64,000 nt of DNA from Pseudoprevotella muciniphila (GTDB lineage Bacteria > Bacteroidota > Bacteroidia > Bacteroidales > Bacteroidaceae). The notes under the pieces are model-generated. The model was given only the letters and a program-made list of their open reading frames with translations. It made no database searches and was not told the origin of the DNA. Position 1 is the first letter of the stretch. Each line of letters opens with the position of its first letter. The position numbers were made by a program, and so were the translations under genes. The DNA lies in the NCBI RefSeq assembly GCF_003265305.2, contig NZ_CP033459.1, positions 186,001 through 250,000 on the forward strand, read 5' to 3'. This document shows positions 1 to 8,694 of the stretch, piece by piece.

Positions 1-836
1 ACGAGGATTCTGTTACGCAGACAAACCATTATCAACCTAAGCTCAAAGACCTGGACACCAAAGGCTGGACTATCAATACCATAAAGACTCCTTTACTTCA
101 AACTAATTGGGGACAGGGTATACCTTATAATACTTATTGCCCTGAACTTCCGGATTATTATATCAATATTGGAAATCATGCAGCAACAGGTTGTGTTATT
201 ACAGCGTTGGCACAGATGCTTTCGTATTATCAGGTAGTTACAGAAGTGCCGTATGTGGCTTCTATTCCTCAGATACAAACTACCTTACATTGGAGTCAGA
301 TTATTCAAGATTCTCAAAATAATAATGGACACCTAAATAATACAACATCTCAATCGACAAATGAAGTTGCATGTTTAATGAGATATCTTGGTACATGTAT
401 TACGGTTGATTACGGAGTTACAAGCGGTGCTCAAAAAGAAGATGCTACAAATTTCCTTAAAGTTAAAGGACTTAATGTAAGCAAATGGGCAGACTTTAAG
501 GAAAGTAGGATTATCAATACTTTATCCCAAAATTACATTATGTTTGGTTCTGGCTACGGAGAAAGAAAGAAAATTGCAGGCATCACGTACAAATACACGA
601 AAGGTCACGTTTGGATTTATGATGGCTATCTTAATGCAACAAAAGATAACAACACCTTAAATATGGTTCATTGTAATTGGGGCTGGAACGGTACAAGAAA
701 TGGTTATTATTTCTGTAAAGTCTTCAACACCCGACTTGGCGGCGAAATTCCAGATGATGGAGATAATACTTACATAGAAAGTTTATATGATTTCAGATAT
801 AAATTTGAATACGCAATAGTTGCAAACAATTTATAA
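1..836 (+). CDS. C10 family cysteine peptidase (streptopain-like), 5' end outside window
   Basis: The frame is open from base 3, so the gene starts before the window and only its C-terminal catalytic part is seen. The translation shows the C10 core: WGQGIPYNTYCP, then AATGCVITALAQM with the likely catalytic Cys at 192-194, then GHVWIYDGY with the likely catalytic His at 606-608, and the downstream NWGWNGTRNGYY tryptophan motif. Family members are secreted papain-like proteases, made as zymogens and related to SpeB and interpain. The signal peptide and propeptide must lie upstream. A lipoprotein gene follows after only 7 bp. Family assignment is firm; substrate and export route are unknown. 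Confidence 0.9.
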   Translation, partial: EDSVTQTNHYQPKLKDLDTKGWTINTIKTPLLQTNWGQGIPYNTYCPELPDYYINIGNHAATGCVITALAQMLSYYQVVTEVPYVASIPQIQTTLHWSQIIQDSQNNNGHLNNTTSQSTNEVACLMRYLGTCITVDYGVTSGAQKEDATNFLKVKGLNVSKWADFKESRIINTLSQNYIMFGSGYGERKKIAGITYKYTKGHVWIYDGYLNATKDNNTLNMVHCNWGWNGTRNGYYFCKVFNTRLGGEIPDDGDNTYIESLYDFRYKFEYAIVANNL

Positions 837-843
837 TACAATT

Positions 844-1344
844 ATGAGAAAAGTACATTTATTATCGATATCTATTATTCTTATAGCAATATCATTGTTT
901 ACATCGTGCAGCGATGATTACGGACTTCCTTCTGACCCTATAAAGTGGACATCTGGCACACATAGTATCAAGATGGCAGACAAATATAATCATCAAGTCT
1001 TTATTGACGCAGATGCCGATACATTACAATTTAATTGTGTAAACTATTCATATCCGCTCATTACTAATTTAACAGAACCTGATACAGCTTTTGAATACAG
1101 AATTGGTATTAGTTCGGATGCAGACATTCCAGAAAAAGCCTCTTATTTCTTTATGGACACTCACGAACAGCATATTGACAGGCCTGACCTAAAAGTCGAG
1201 CTTAAAGATAATATCCTGATCATAATTGTTGATAAGAATACGAGTCAAAACCAACGAGTCTATGGCCTTTCGTTTGAAAACTCTGAAGGTGGCTTTCCAA
1301 GTCTTGGATTTATTTGTGTCTTCCAAGCTGGAATGAAGCCGTAG
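844..1344 (+). CDS. Small lipoprotein downstream of C10 peptidase; candidate peptidase inhibitor
   Basis: I chose the ATG at 844 because it gives MRKVHLLSISIILIAISLFTSC, a clean lipoprotein signal peptide with lipobox LFTSC and a following SDD. An upstream in-frame codon at 820 would place extra residues before it and overlap the peptidase gene. The mature part is about 145 residues, probably beta-rich, with no motif I recognise and a C-terminal CVFQAG stretch. It lies 7 bp after the C10 peptidase stop, so the two are almost surely co-transcribed. In Bacteroides fragilis some C10 peptidase genes are paired with small lipoprotein inhibitors; an analogous role here is inference from position and size only. 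Confidence 0.75.
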   Translation: MRKVHLLSISIILIAISLFTSCSDDYGLPSDPIKWTSGTHSIKMADKYNHQVFIDADADTLQFNCVNYSYPLITNLTEPDTAFEYRIGISSDADIPEKASYFFMDTHEQHIDRPDLKVELKDNILIIIVDKNTSQNQRVYGLSFENSEGGFPSLGFICVFQAGMKP

Positions 1345-1390
1345 AATTGATAAAACTCATCATTGTCGGTGTATTACGACTAATGCAAAC

Positions 1391-1428
1391 AAAAAAGTGT
1401 GGCAATGCTTATTTTGCCACACTTTTTT
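1391..1428. terminator. Bidirectional intrinsic terminator between the lipoprotein gene and rng
   Basis: A 15-bp perfect inverted repeat (AAAAAAGTGTGGCAA and its complement) with an 8-nt loop. It has a T-run on the right arm for the plus strand and, by symmetry, on the other arm for the minus strand. It sits between two convergent genes. Confidence 0.9.
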
Positions 1429-1446
1429 AATTTAGTAGATGATTTG

Positions 1447-3015
1447 TTATTGCATCTCTTTGTCCTCAAACATGAATATTTCATCGTTGTTTTCATCAAT
1501 AAATTTATATTCTAAAAAGGACAGGCTCTGATTGGGAATAATCTTAAATCCCAAACCGTAGCGGGCGTGCCACTTAATTTTCAGGCTGATAATGCCTTGA
1601 TTGATGTAAGCAGCCACAAACGGATGTACGTGAAGTCGGAATTTCGTGATTCCAAGATGTTTGGTGAGCCTACGAATTTTTCCTTCCAAAACATCTGTAA
1701 AGAGGAGGCTCGACTTGATATGCCCTGTGCCTCCGCATGTAGGGCATGATTCTTCAACGGTGATGTCCGTTGCAGGACGAACGCGTTGGCGGGTAATCTG
1801 CATCAGGCCAAACTTGCTCAGAGGGAGTATGTTGTGCTTGGCACGGTCCTTCTGCATGTTTTCGCACATGCGTTCGTAAAGTTTCTGGCGGTGTTCGGCT
1901 TCGCTCATGTCAATGAAATCGACCACTATGATGCCGCCCATGTCGCGCAACCTCAACTGTCGCGCCAGTTCGTCGGCTGCACCGAGATTTACGTCAAGTG
2001 CATTTGTTTCTTGGCCATCCTCTGACTTTGAACGCTTGCCACTATTTACATCAACTACGTGAAGCGCTTCCGTGTGCTCAATAATTAAATATGCGCCATG
2101 TTTGTATGTAACAGATCTGCCCAATGAGGTCTTTATCTGCTTGGTAACTGAAAAATTGTCGAAAATTGGAACGTTGCCCTTGTAGTATTTGACAATTTCA
2201 GCGCAGTCCGGAGCAATAAGCGTTACATATTCCTTTACTTCGTTGAAAATCTTCTCATCGTTCACGTAGATGTTTTCAAACGATGGATTGAACAAATCCC
2301 GAAGTAACGCAACAGGGCGAGGCGTTTCTTCATAAATCAGAAGAGGACGCTCAACAGAACCTACCACCTTGCTGATGGATTCTTCCCAGCGTTTCAGCAG
2401 GATGCTGAATTCTGATTCGAGTTCTTCTGCACTTCTGTTTTCTGCAGAGGTGCGGATAATGACTCCGAAGTGTTCGGGCTTCACGCGACTGATTAACTGT
2501 TTGAGTCGGGCGCGCTCCGGACCTTTCTTGATTTTCGTAGATACCGAAATCTTGTTGCTCAAAGGCATGAGAACCAGATAACGACCTGCGAGTGACAATT
2601 CGCATGTCAGACGCGGACCTTTAGTCGAGATAGGCTCTTTCACAATCTGAACCAGTAATTCCTGACCAGTTCGAAGTGTTGTCTGAATGCTGCCTTCTTT
2701 CTCCAGGTCCGGCTCTTTGCCGACTTTAGACAATGGTAAGTTCTTGCCCTTGTCGAGTAGTTTCAGGTATTTTTCGTAGGCATGGAAATGCACTCCAAGA
2801 TCCTGAAAATGAAGGAATGCATCCCGTTCGTAACCGACATTCACGAAACAAGCGTTCAAGCCCGGCATGATTTTCTTGACTTTTGCCAAATAGATGTTGC
2901 CTACAGAGAAATGCTCAGAACGTCCCTCTTTCTGGAATTCAACCAAACGCTTGTCTTCCAAAAGGGCTATCGAGATGTCCCGAGGCTGTACATCTACTAT
3001 TACTTCGCTTGTCAT
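1447..3015 (-). CDS. rng: Ribonuclease G / RNase E family endoribonuclease
   Basis: 522 residues, the usual length for RNase G. The N-terminal third carries an S1-like fold (VGNIYLAKVKKIMPGLNACFVNVG). The catalytic core shows HVVDVNSG and GGIIVVDFIDM, which hold the metal-binding acidic residues. The Zn-link CPTCGGTG lies towards the C-terminus. The enzyme makes endonucleolytic cuts in rRNA precursors and mRNA. It lies downstream of HU and the 29-residue mS38-like peptide on the same strand, an arrangement that fits a translation/nucleoid housekeeping block. The start at 3015 gives the conserved MTSEVIVDVQPRDISIALLED. Confidence 0.95.
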   Translation of the reverse strand: MTSEVIVDVQPRDISIALLEDKRLVEFQKEGRSEHFSVGNIYLAKVKKIMPGLNACFVNVGYERDAFLHFQDLGVHFHAYEKYLKLLDKGKNLPLSKVGKEPDLEKEGSIQTTLRTGQELLVQIVKEPISTKGPRLTCELSLAGRYLVLMPLSNKISVSTKIKKGPERARLKQLISRVKPEHFGVIIRTSAENRSAEELESEFSILLKRWEESISKVVGSVERPLLIYEETPRPVALLRDLFNPSFENIYVNDEKIFNEVKEYVTLIAPDCAEIVKYYKGNVPIFDNFSVTKQIKTSLGRSVTYKHGAYLIIEHTEALHVVDVNSGKRSKSEDGQETNALDVNLGAADELARQLRLRDMGGIIVVDFIDMSEAEHRQKLYERMCENMQKDRAKHNILPLSKFGLMQITRQRVRPATDITVEESCPTCGGTGHIKSSLLFTDVLEGKIRRLTKHLGITKFRLHVHPFVAAYINQGIISLKIKWHARYGLGFKIIPNQSLSFLEYKFIDENNDEIFMFEDKEMQ

Positions 3016-3109
3016 TTGTGATGGTTAAACGTGGTGCTTACGCAGAACAGCAGAGATGGGATATAAGCAGTCTCTCGTACGCTAAGACACCTGATTAGTT
3101 ATTCTTAAA

Positions 3110-3140
3110 GTGCCAATAACCCCGAAGGCATTATTGGCAC
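3110..3140 (-). terminator. Inverted repeat, probable terminator after the mS38-like gene
   Basis: A perfect 10-bp inverted repeat (GTGCCAATAA and its complement) with an 11-nt loop lies just after the stop codon of the small gene at 3164. On the minus strand it is followed by only a weak T-rich stretch, so termination may be partial. Confidence 0.6.
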
Positions 3141-3163
3141 ATCATGTAGGCACAAGAATTTTA

Positions 3164-3253
3164 TTACTTGTTCTTATGTCTGTTCTTGCGCAGTCTTTTT
3201 TTGCGCTTGTGCGTCGACATCTTGTGTCTTTTTTTCTTCTTTCCGCTTGGCAT
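3164..3253 (-). CDS. 29-residue basic ribosomal peptide, AURKAIP1/COX24 (mS38-like) family
   Basis: Reading back from the ATG at 3253 gives a peptide that begins MPSGKKKKRHKMSTHKRKKR and ends in NRHKNK followed by TAA. It is almost entirely Lys, Arg and His. This matches the very short AURKAIP1/COX24 domain proteins that Bacteroidetes encode next to HU, related to mitochondrial mS38 and mycobacterial bS22, which bind the small ribosomal subunit. The composition leaves little doubt that it is coding despite its length. It lies between HU (upstream) and rng (downstream) on the same strand, with its own hairpin after the stop. Confidence 0.88.
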   Translation of the reverse strand: MPSGKKKKRHKMSTHKRKKRLRKNRHKNK

Positions 3254-3299
3254 AGGTAAATGGTTTTATGATTAAAATATATTAAATGCTCTGAATGGT

Positions 3300-3572
3300 T
3301 TATTTCACTTTCTCTGCAAGCACCTGAGAGGGTTTGAAGGCTGCAATCTTGTGCTCGGGAATGTCTATTGCTACATTCTTTGATATGTTGCGACCTATCT
3401 TTCTTGCACGTGTTTTCAGGATGAAACTGCCAAAGCCGCGGAGATAAACGGGATTGCCGTTTATTAAAGATTCAGCCACAGTGCTGGTGAATGCTTCAAC
3501 ACAACTGATGACTACGTTCTTTTCAACGCCCGTCTTTCTTGCAATTTCATTAACAATGTCTGATTTAGTCAT
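3300..3572 (-). CDS. hup: DNA-binding protein HU
   Basis: 90 residues, full length. The N-terminal helices MTKSDIVNEIARKTG and the arm region RGFGSFILKTRARKIGRNI are typical of HU/IHF histone-like proteins. HU bends and compacts DNA as a dimer. A Bacteroidetes -7 element lies about 40 bp upstream of the start, at 3612-3620. The mS38-like gene follows 46 bp downstream, so they may share a transcript. Confidence 0.95.
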   Translation of the reverse strand: MTKSDIVNEIARKTGVEKNVVISCVEAFTSTVAESLINGNPVYLRGFGSFILKTRARKIGRNISKNVAIDIPEHKIAAFKPSQVLAEKVK

Positions 3573-3611
3573 TTTTTCTATTCTTTTTTTAATTGTTATT
3601 CTAAAACGGAT

Positions 3612-3620
3612 GCAAAATTA
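3612..3620 (-). promoter_or_regulatory. Promoter -7 element for HU
   Basis: TAATTTTGC on the minus strand, an exact match to the Bacteroidetes TAnnTTTGC element, 40 bp from the HU start codon. Confidence 0.75.
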
Positions 3621-3689
3621 TGATTTTCAAATGAAAAGGCAAAATCTTATGGTGATTTTTATCGACAAAATCTGAAAAATGTCACCTTT

Positions 3690-4136
3690 CTATCTGTCCA
3701 ATCTCATCTTTTCTATCCTGCGAACATGCCTGCCACCTTCGAAAGACGTGTTGAAAAACTCATCCAAACATGCTTTGGCTGTTTCTTCAGACATGTATCG
3801 GCCGGGCAGTACGAGTATATTGGCATCGTTGTGCAGGCGTGCCATGTGTGCTATCTCTGGTTGCCAGACCAATGCGGCGCGAATGCCTTGGTGCTTGTTC
3901 AGCGTCATTGAGATACCCTCGCCGGAGCCGCAAATGCCTATGCCACAGTTGCATTCACCATTCTCTATACCTTCAGCCAATTTATGAGCAAAGTCGGGAT
4001 AATCGCAACTCTCTTCATTGTAACAGCCGTAATCGGTAAAAGTTAAACCCGCTCCCTGAAGATATTGTTTCACATACTGTTTCATGGCGAAACCGGCGTG
4101 GTCGCTTGCCAAACCTATGGGCAATGCTTTTGTCAT
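3690..4136 (-). CDS. rpiB: Ribose 5-phosphate isomerase B
   Basis: 148 residues from the ATG at 4136, which matches the family length. A further upstream start at 4169 would be TTG and would overlap tkt. Motifs seen are GLASDHAGFAMK (substrate phosphate/anomer binding), GICGSGEGISM with the active-site Cys, and HNDANILVLPGR. The enzyme interconverts ribose 5-phosphate and ribulose 5-phosphate in the non-oxidative pentose phosphate pathway. It follows tkt by 22 bp on the same strand, so both pentose-phosphate enzymes are made from one transcript. Confidence 0.95.
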   Translation of the reverse strand: MTKALPIGLASDHAGFAMKQYVKQYLQGAGLTFTDYGCYNEESCDYPDFAHKLAEGIENGECNCGIGICGSGEGISMTLNKHQGIRAALVWQPEIAHMARLHNDANILVLPGRYMSEETAKACLDEFFNTSFEGGRHVRRIEKMRLDR

Positions 4137-4158
4137 ATCGTTTATGTTGTTCAAAATG

Positions 4159-6180
4159 TTATTGTTCAAGATATGCCTTTATTTCCTTATAGATGTTTTC
4201 CGGTGTATATCCCAGTTTTTCGTCCAGCACTTTGAATGGAGCAGAATAACCGAAGGTGTCGAGCCCATGAATGTAGCCGTTGTTACCTACAAGTCCTGCC
4301 AAAGTAACGGGAAGACCGGATGTCAGACCGAAGATCTTGGCATCTGATGGAAGCACCTCGTTTTGATAGACTTCGCTTTGACGTCTGAACAGACCTTCTG
4401 AGGGGCAACTTACTACACGGTACTTGATGCCGTCTTTCTTCAGCAATTCGCCTGCACCTACAAGAGTGCTGATTTCTGAACCTGAACCTACAAGTATAAC
4501 GTCAGGATTAGCCTCTTCAATGACGGCGTATGCGCCTTTGGAGAAACCTTCGTAACTTGAGCCGGGAGGAAGGTCGTCAATATTCTGGCGACTGAATATC
4601 AATGCAGTAGGAGTGTCGAAATTGTTCATCGCCATTTCCCACGCCTTTGTAGTTGCATGCACATCGCAAGGACGGAAAACGCGTACGCTGTCGTTACCGC
4701 TATGGTTCTTCAGTTTTTCCATCAAGCGTATCTGAGCCTCTTGCTCAACAGGCTCGTGAGTAGGCCCGTCTTCGCCTACGCGGAAGGCATCGTGCGTCCA
4801 GATGAACTTCACCGGCACCTCCATAAGTGCAGCCATGCGTATTGCTGGCTTCATGTAGTCCGAGAAAACGAAAAATGTACCCATGGCTGAAATAATTCCG
4901 CCGTGGAGCATTGCACCGATGCAGACACAAGCCATGGTCAGTTCTGAAACGCCTGCCTGAAGAAAACCGCCTGCGAAGTTGTCGCGGGTAATCGTACTGC
5001 TGTGGGCAAGAAAACCATCTGTCTTGTCGGAATTACAGAGGTCTGCAGAAGAGACTATCATATTAGGCACATATTCCGAAAGCATCTGAAGACACACTTT
5101 GGAACCTTGACGGGTGGGTTGGTTGGGCTTTTGCTGAATCTTGTCCCAAGGCAGTTCCGGAAGGCGGTTATGGAACCAATCATCGAGCAGTTTGGCTTTC
5201 TCCGGATTTGCAGCAGCCCAGGCTGCTTCTTCCTTACGGTATTCTGCCACGACAGCCTCCAGTTCTGCCTTGCGATTGGCATAGAGTGCGGCTGTCTCCT
5301 CACTGACAACAAAAGGATTGTCCGGGTCGCCACCAAGGTTGCGAATGGTATTTTCGTATGCACCGGGACCTAAAGGCGCACCATGTGTACCGCAATTATT
5401 TTCATAACTTGTGCCGTCTGCTTTTATCGCGCCCTTACCCATGACGCAATGGCCGATAATGAGAGTGGGGCGGTCTGTCTCTTTCTTTGCTGTTTCGAGG
5501 GCCTCACGGATTTGTTCTGCATCGTTGCCGTCAATCTCGAGCACATTCCAGTTCCAGGAACGGTATTTCGCTGCCGTGTCCTCTGAAATGACATCTTTTG
5601 TCGCAGTGGATAGTTGGATGTCATTGGCATCGAAGAACATAATCAGGTTGTTCAGACCCAAGTGCCCTGCCATGCGTCCGGCACCTTGAGAGATCTCCTC
5701 CTGCACACCACCGTCTGATATGTAGGAATATATCCTCTCTCGTTCAAAACCCGGATTGCCGGTGCGCGCATAAAGCAGTTTGGCTGCAAGAGCAGCGCCT
5801 ACTGCGTATGTGTGTCCCTGCCCCAAGGGACCGGAAGTGTTTTCTATACCGCGAGATATGTTGCGTTCCGGATGACCTGGAGTCGGGGAACCCCATTGAC
5901 GGAAATTCTTCAGGTCGTCCATAGTAAAGAAACCGCAGAGCATCAATACTGAATAGAGCATTGGCGACATGTGCCCCGGATCAAGAAAGAAACGGTCGCG
6001 GCACATCCATTCATGGTCTGACGGGTCGTAAATGAGATGCTCGCTATAGAGGGCATTGCAAAAATCTGCGCCACCCATGGCACCTCCCGGATGACCTGAT
6101 TTAGCCTTTTCTACCATCGCTGCTGCTATGATACGAATATTGTCTGCAGCCGTATTCATCTGTATCTTGGAATTTTTCAT
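4159..6180 (-). CDS. tkt: Transketolase
   Basis: 673 residues, normal length. The N-terminal thiamine-diphosphate domain shows KSGHPGGAMGGADF, GPLGQGHTYAVGAALA and a GG..EEISQGAGRMAG stretch. The central pyrimidine-binding domain carries THDAFRVGEDGPTHEPVEQ. It transfers two-carbon ketol units between pentose-phosphate sugars. A -7 element at 6303-6311 gives a leader of roughly 115 nt. It is followed immediately by rpiB. Several long frames read antisense to this gene because of its codon bias; I treat them as shadows. Confidence 0.97.
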   Translation of the reverse strand: MKNSKIQMNTAADNIRIIAAAMVEKAKSGHPGGAMGGADFCNALYSEHLIYDPSDHEWMCRDRFFLDPGHMSPMLYSVLMLCGFFTMDDLKNFRQWGSPTPGHPERNISRGIENTSGPLGQGHTYAVGAALAAKLLYARTGNPGFERERIYSYISDGGVQEEISQGAGRMAGHLGLNNLIMFFDANDIQLSTATKDVISEDTAAKYRSWNWNVLEIDGNDAEQIREALETAKKETDRPTLIIGHCVMGKGAIKADGTSYENNCGTHGAPLGPGAYENTIRNLGGDPDNPFVVSEETAALYANRKAELEAVVAEYRKEEAAWAAANPEKAKLLDDWFHNRLPELPWDKIQQKPNQPTRQGSKVCLQMLSEYVPNMIVSSADLCNSDKTDGFLAHSSTITRDNFAGGFLQAGVSELTMACVCIGAMLHGGIISAMGTFFVFSDYMKPAIRMAALMEVPVKFIWTHDAFRVGEDGPTHEPVEQEAQIRLMEKLKNHSGNDSVRVFRPCDVHATTKAWEMAMNNFDTPTALIFSRQNIDDLPPGSSYEGFSKGAYAVIEEANPDVILVGSGSEISTLVGAGELLKKDGIKYRVVSCPSEGLFRRQSEVYQNEVLPSDAKIFGLTSGLPVTLAGLVGNNGYIHGLDTFGYSAPFKVLDEKLGYTPENIYKEIKAYLEQ

Positions 6181-6302
6181 CTTATGAATGTTTGTCCGGA
6201 TTATTACGAAAAAAATACTAATTGTCGATGCAGAAGTCTCAACAAATCAATATGTCAGGACTATTCCCAAAAATGAAAGAATCGGGTGCATCCTAACGCA
6301 AT

Positions 6303-6311
6303 GCAAAATTA
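6303..6311 (-). promoter_or_regulatory. Promoter -7 element for tkt-rpiB
   Basis: TAATTTTGC on the minus strand, in the 221-bp gap between gldE and tkt. Otherwise I see no structured element in that gap. Confidence 0.65.
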
Positions 6312-6401
6312 CGAACAGAAACGTGTTGAGGCAAATTTTTTATGAATTTTGTTACGCACAAACGCAAGTTGCCATGCTGTCTTGCCTGGTGAACACTCTT
6401 T

Positions 6402-7652
6402 CTATGTTTTGTGAGACTCGGAATCTTCGATAGTAAGTTTTCTGACTTGAATCTTGCTGATGCGGTGAGAATCTACAGCAAAAACTTCAAACGAAAGACC
6501 GCCATATTCACAGCGTTGATGGGGCTTAGGAAATGCGTTGAACAATGTCAGAACCATCCCTGCCACAGTTTCAGAGTCGCGGGCAATGGTTTCAAAGTCG
6601 CGCTCATCAAGGTCTAATGCCTCATAGAAGTCTGCCAAGGCTGTCTTGCCCTCAACAATGAATTCTGTATCGTTAATCTTTATGATATTGCGTTCTTCTT
6701 CATCAAATTCATCGTTAATTTCGCCAACAATTTCTTCAAGGAGGTCTTCCATTGTTACTATGCCCGACATGCTGCCATATTCATCCACAACAATCGCAAT
6801 GTGTACTTTCTCCTTCTGAAACTCACGGAGCAGGTCGTCAACCATCTTGCTTTCTGGCACAAAATAAGGTTGTCGAATAAGCCGCTTCCAGTTGAAGTCG
6901 TCATTTTCTTTCAAATAGGGCAGGAGGTCCTTCACATAAAGGATGCCTTTGATTCGGTCCGAAGAGTCTTCATATACCGGAATGCGAGAAAAATTTTCAG
7001 AAACTATGCAGGAAAGCACATCTTTATATCCGGCATTTACGCTCACACTCACAACGTCAACTCGAGGCGTCATTACTTCGTCAACAGTAGTGGTGCCAAA
7101 GTGGAGTATGCTCTTTAGCATATCCTTCTCAACATTTGTTTTCTCGCCCCCACGAGTTTCTATCACGTGTTCAATATTTTCTATAGTGTCGTTTTCATCT
7201 GTTTTGTCAGAACGTATACTTTTGCGAGTAATGAATGGGGAAACAATACGAAGCAGGATATGGGTTAATGTCGATATTTTAGAAATGAATTTTAGTGCGT
7301 AAGGGGCTGCCATGCGTTGTGGAAGGATGTTTGCTGCAGCAATGACGAAAGCGACGCCGATTAAAGTCCATACTAAGTGTTTGTCGAGGTTGAAATACGG
7401 CACAACCTTCCACACAAATACGAAGATAAAAATGCAGAGAAACAACATGCGGTAGATAATAATGGCTTGTCGTAACTCTTGAGGACGTTTCAGTAGGTTA
7501 AGCAGAAGCAATCTTTGCTTTCTTTCACCCTCGCGCAATTTCTCTATTGCTTCACGCGTAAGTAACATGAATCCTCTCTCCATGGCTGAAACGAATGCCA
7601 TACAAAGGTATGATGCTACTAAAACAAATAAGTAAAATGTGATGGATACCAT
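6402..7652 (-). CDS. gldE: GldE-like CNNM/CBS-domain membrane protein (TlyC/CorC type)
   Basis: 416 residues. The first ~135 form a DUF21/CNNM transmembrane domain with several hydrophobic helices. CBS domains follow (VMTPRVDVVSVSVNAGYKDVL and IVVDEYGSMSGIVTMEDLLEEIVGEI), then a CorC/HlyC C-terminal domain from about residue 325. GldE was named for gliding in Flavobacterium but occurs in non-gliding Bacteroidetes, and the domain family is linked to metal (Mg or Co) transport. It lies downstream of ssb on the same strand, a conserved pair in this phylum. Its real function in a non-gliding species is uncertain. Confidence 0.88.
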   Translation of the reverse strand: MVSITFYLFVLVASYLCMAFVSAMERGFMLLTREAIEKLREGERKQRLLLLNLLKRPQELRQAIIIYRMLFLCIFIFVFVWKVVPYFNLDKHLVWTLIGVAFVIAAANILPQRMAAPYALKFISKISTLTHILLRIVSPFITRKSIRSDKTDENDTIENIEHVIETRGGEKTNVEKDMLKSILHFGTTTVDEVMTPRVDVVSVSVNAGYKDVLSCIVSENFSRIPVYEDSSDRIKGILYVKDLLPYLKENDDFNWKRLIRQPYFVPESKMVDDLLREFQKEKVHIAIVVDEYGSMSGIVTMEDLLEEIVGEINDEFDEEERNIIKINDTEFIVEGKTALADFYEALDLDERDFETIARDSETVAGMVLTLFNAFPKPHQRCEYGGLSFEVFAVDSHRISKIQVRKLTIEDSESHKT

Positions 7653-7755
7653 CCCTTATTTCACTAACATTTAATTAAAAAGTGATGTCATAATTGGCAT
7701 CACTGTCATTATCAGATCTTCTTTTGAAAACTTTGTTGGTCTTATGCAGACGAAA

Positions 7756-8184
7756 TTAGAACGGAAACGGTTCATTTTTATCACCATCTTGCCCAAATAC
7801 ATTGTCATTGGGAGTTTCATTCGTTTTCTCACTCTCGGTTATCATGTCTTTACGAGGCGACATGAGTTCAAGCATGTTAGCCCAAACTTCGGTTACCGTG
7901 TGTGTCACACCTTTGCGGTCTGTATATGTGCGTGTGCGCAGTTCGCCTTCAACATATACCTTGTCGCCTTTGTGGACATACCTTTCTGTTACTTCTGCCA
8001 ACTTTCTCCAGAGATAAATGCGGTGCCATTCTGTACGTTGAGGTACTTCGGTGCCATTCTGAAGTCTGTATGCACGTGTGGTTGTAGCAAGATTGAAAGT
8101 GGCTGTGGGAACACCGCTGTCAATGTAGCGTATCTCAGGGTCTTTGCCCACATTGCCTATCAGCATAACACGATTTAGTGACAT
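7756..8184 (-). CDS. ssb: Single-stranded DNA-binding protein
   Basis: 142 residues with an N-terminal OB fold (MSLNRVMLIGNVGKDPEIRY, EWHRIYLWRKLAEV, KVYVEGELRTRTYTDRKG). A short, polar, disordered tail ends in EPFPF. The tip is less acidic than the usual DDxPF. The protein coats single-stranded DNA in replication and repair and recruits partners through its tail. gldE follows about 100 bp downstream. Confidence 0.96.
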   Translation of the reverse strand: MSLNRVMLIGNVGKDPEIRYIDSGVPTATFNLATTTRAYRLQNGTEVPQRTEWHRIYLWRKLAEVTERYVHKGDKVYVEGELRTRTYTDRKGVTHTVTEVWANMLELMSPRKDMITESEKTNETPNDNVFGQDGDKNEPFPF

Positions 8185-8225
8185 GTCGTCTTTGTCTTAA
8201 AATATATGTATAATAGTGCCTCTTT

Positions 8226-8666
8226 TTATCTTATTCTGTCTGCAGCGCGAACTTTCTCTTCATCATGTTTGATGCCACGCTTGCCAAGATAAGCAAGTAT
8301 TATTGAGATAAATGGAAGAGCAACCCAAATCGTGGGACGATAGGTGAAACTGCCGCCACTGACTACTTTATAGCAGATAAAGGCATAGCAAATGTAGAAA
8401 AAAACACTAGCCATGATTAGTGAATTGCACCATTTCATCTGTCGCTTACGGTTCTTATACCCAAATATCGCAATAAAGGCAATCACCACAGCAAAGATTG
8501 AGAATATCAACAAACTGTATATTAGCGGCGAAGATATATCGCTGGGATAACTGTAAAGCATTGCTATTTTCCTGCCATCGCAAAAGCGTGCTAACGGAAG
8601 AAAAATCGTCAAGGCAGATGCAATAGCGGCTAAAAACAAATAAATGCTCTGAATTCGTTGAAGCAT
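8226..8666 (-). CDS. DUF4293 family membrane protein
   Basis: 146 residues with about four predicted membrane helices: residues 5-25 (IYLFLAAIASALTIFLPLA), around 45-68, around 78-98 and around 108-125. A charged C-terminus (KRGIKHDEEKVRAADRIR) follows. This matches the Bacteroidetes-specific DUF4293 family, found downstream of rpoZ. No function is known. It starts 29 bp after the rpoZ stop on the same strand, so it is probably in the bamD-rpoZ transcript. Confidence 0.8.
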   Translation of the reverse strand: MLQRIQSIYLFLAAIASALTIFLPLARFCDGRKIAMLYSYPSDISSPLIYSLLIFSIFAVVIAFIAIFGYKNRKRQMKWCNSLIMASVFFYICYAFICYKVVSGGSFTYRPTIWVALPFISIILAYLGKRGIKHDEEKVRAADRIR

Positions 8667-8694
8667 GAGGTCAGTGATTTCTTTGGCTTATTTG

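Noticed and set aside
5002-5373. 123-codon plus-strand frame opposite tkt
   Set aside because: It lies wholly antisense to a firm transketolase gene, has no family resemblance and arises from codon bias. Other long antisense frames over tkt, gldE, gcvT (61498-62538) and lpdA (56872-57447) were left out for the same reason.
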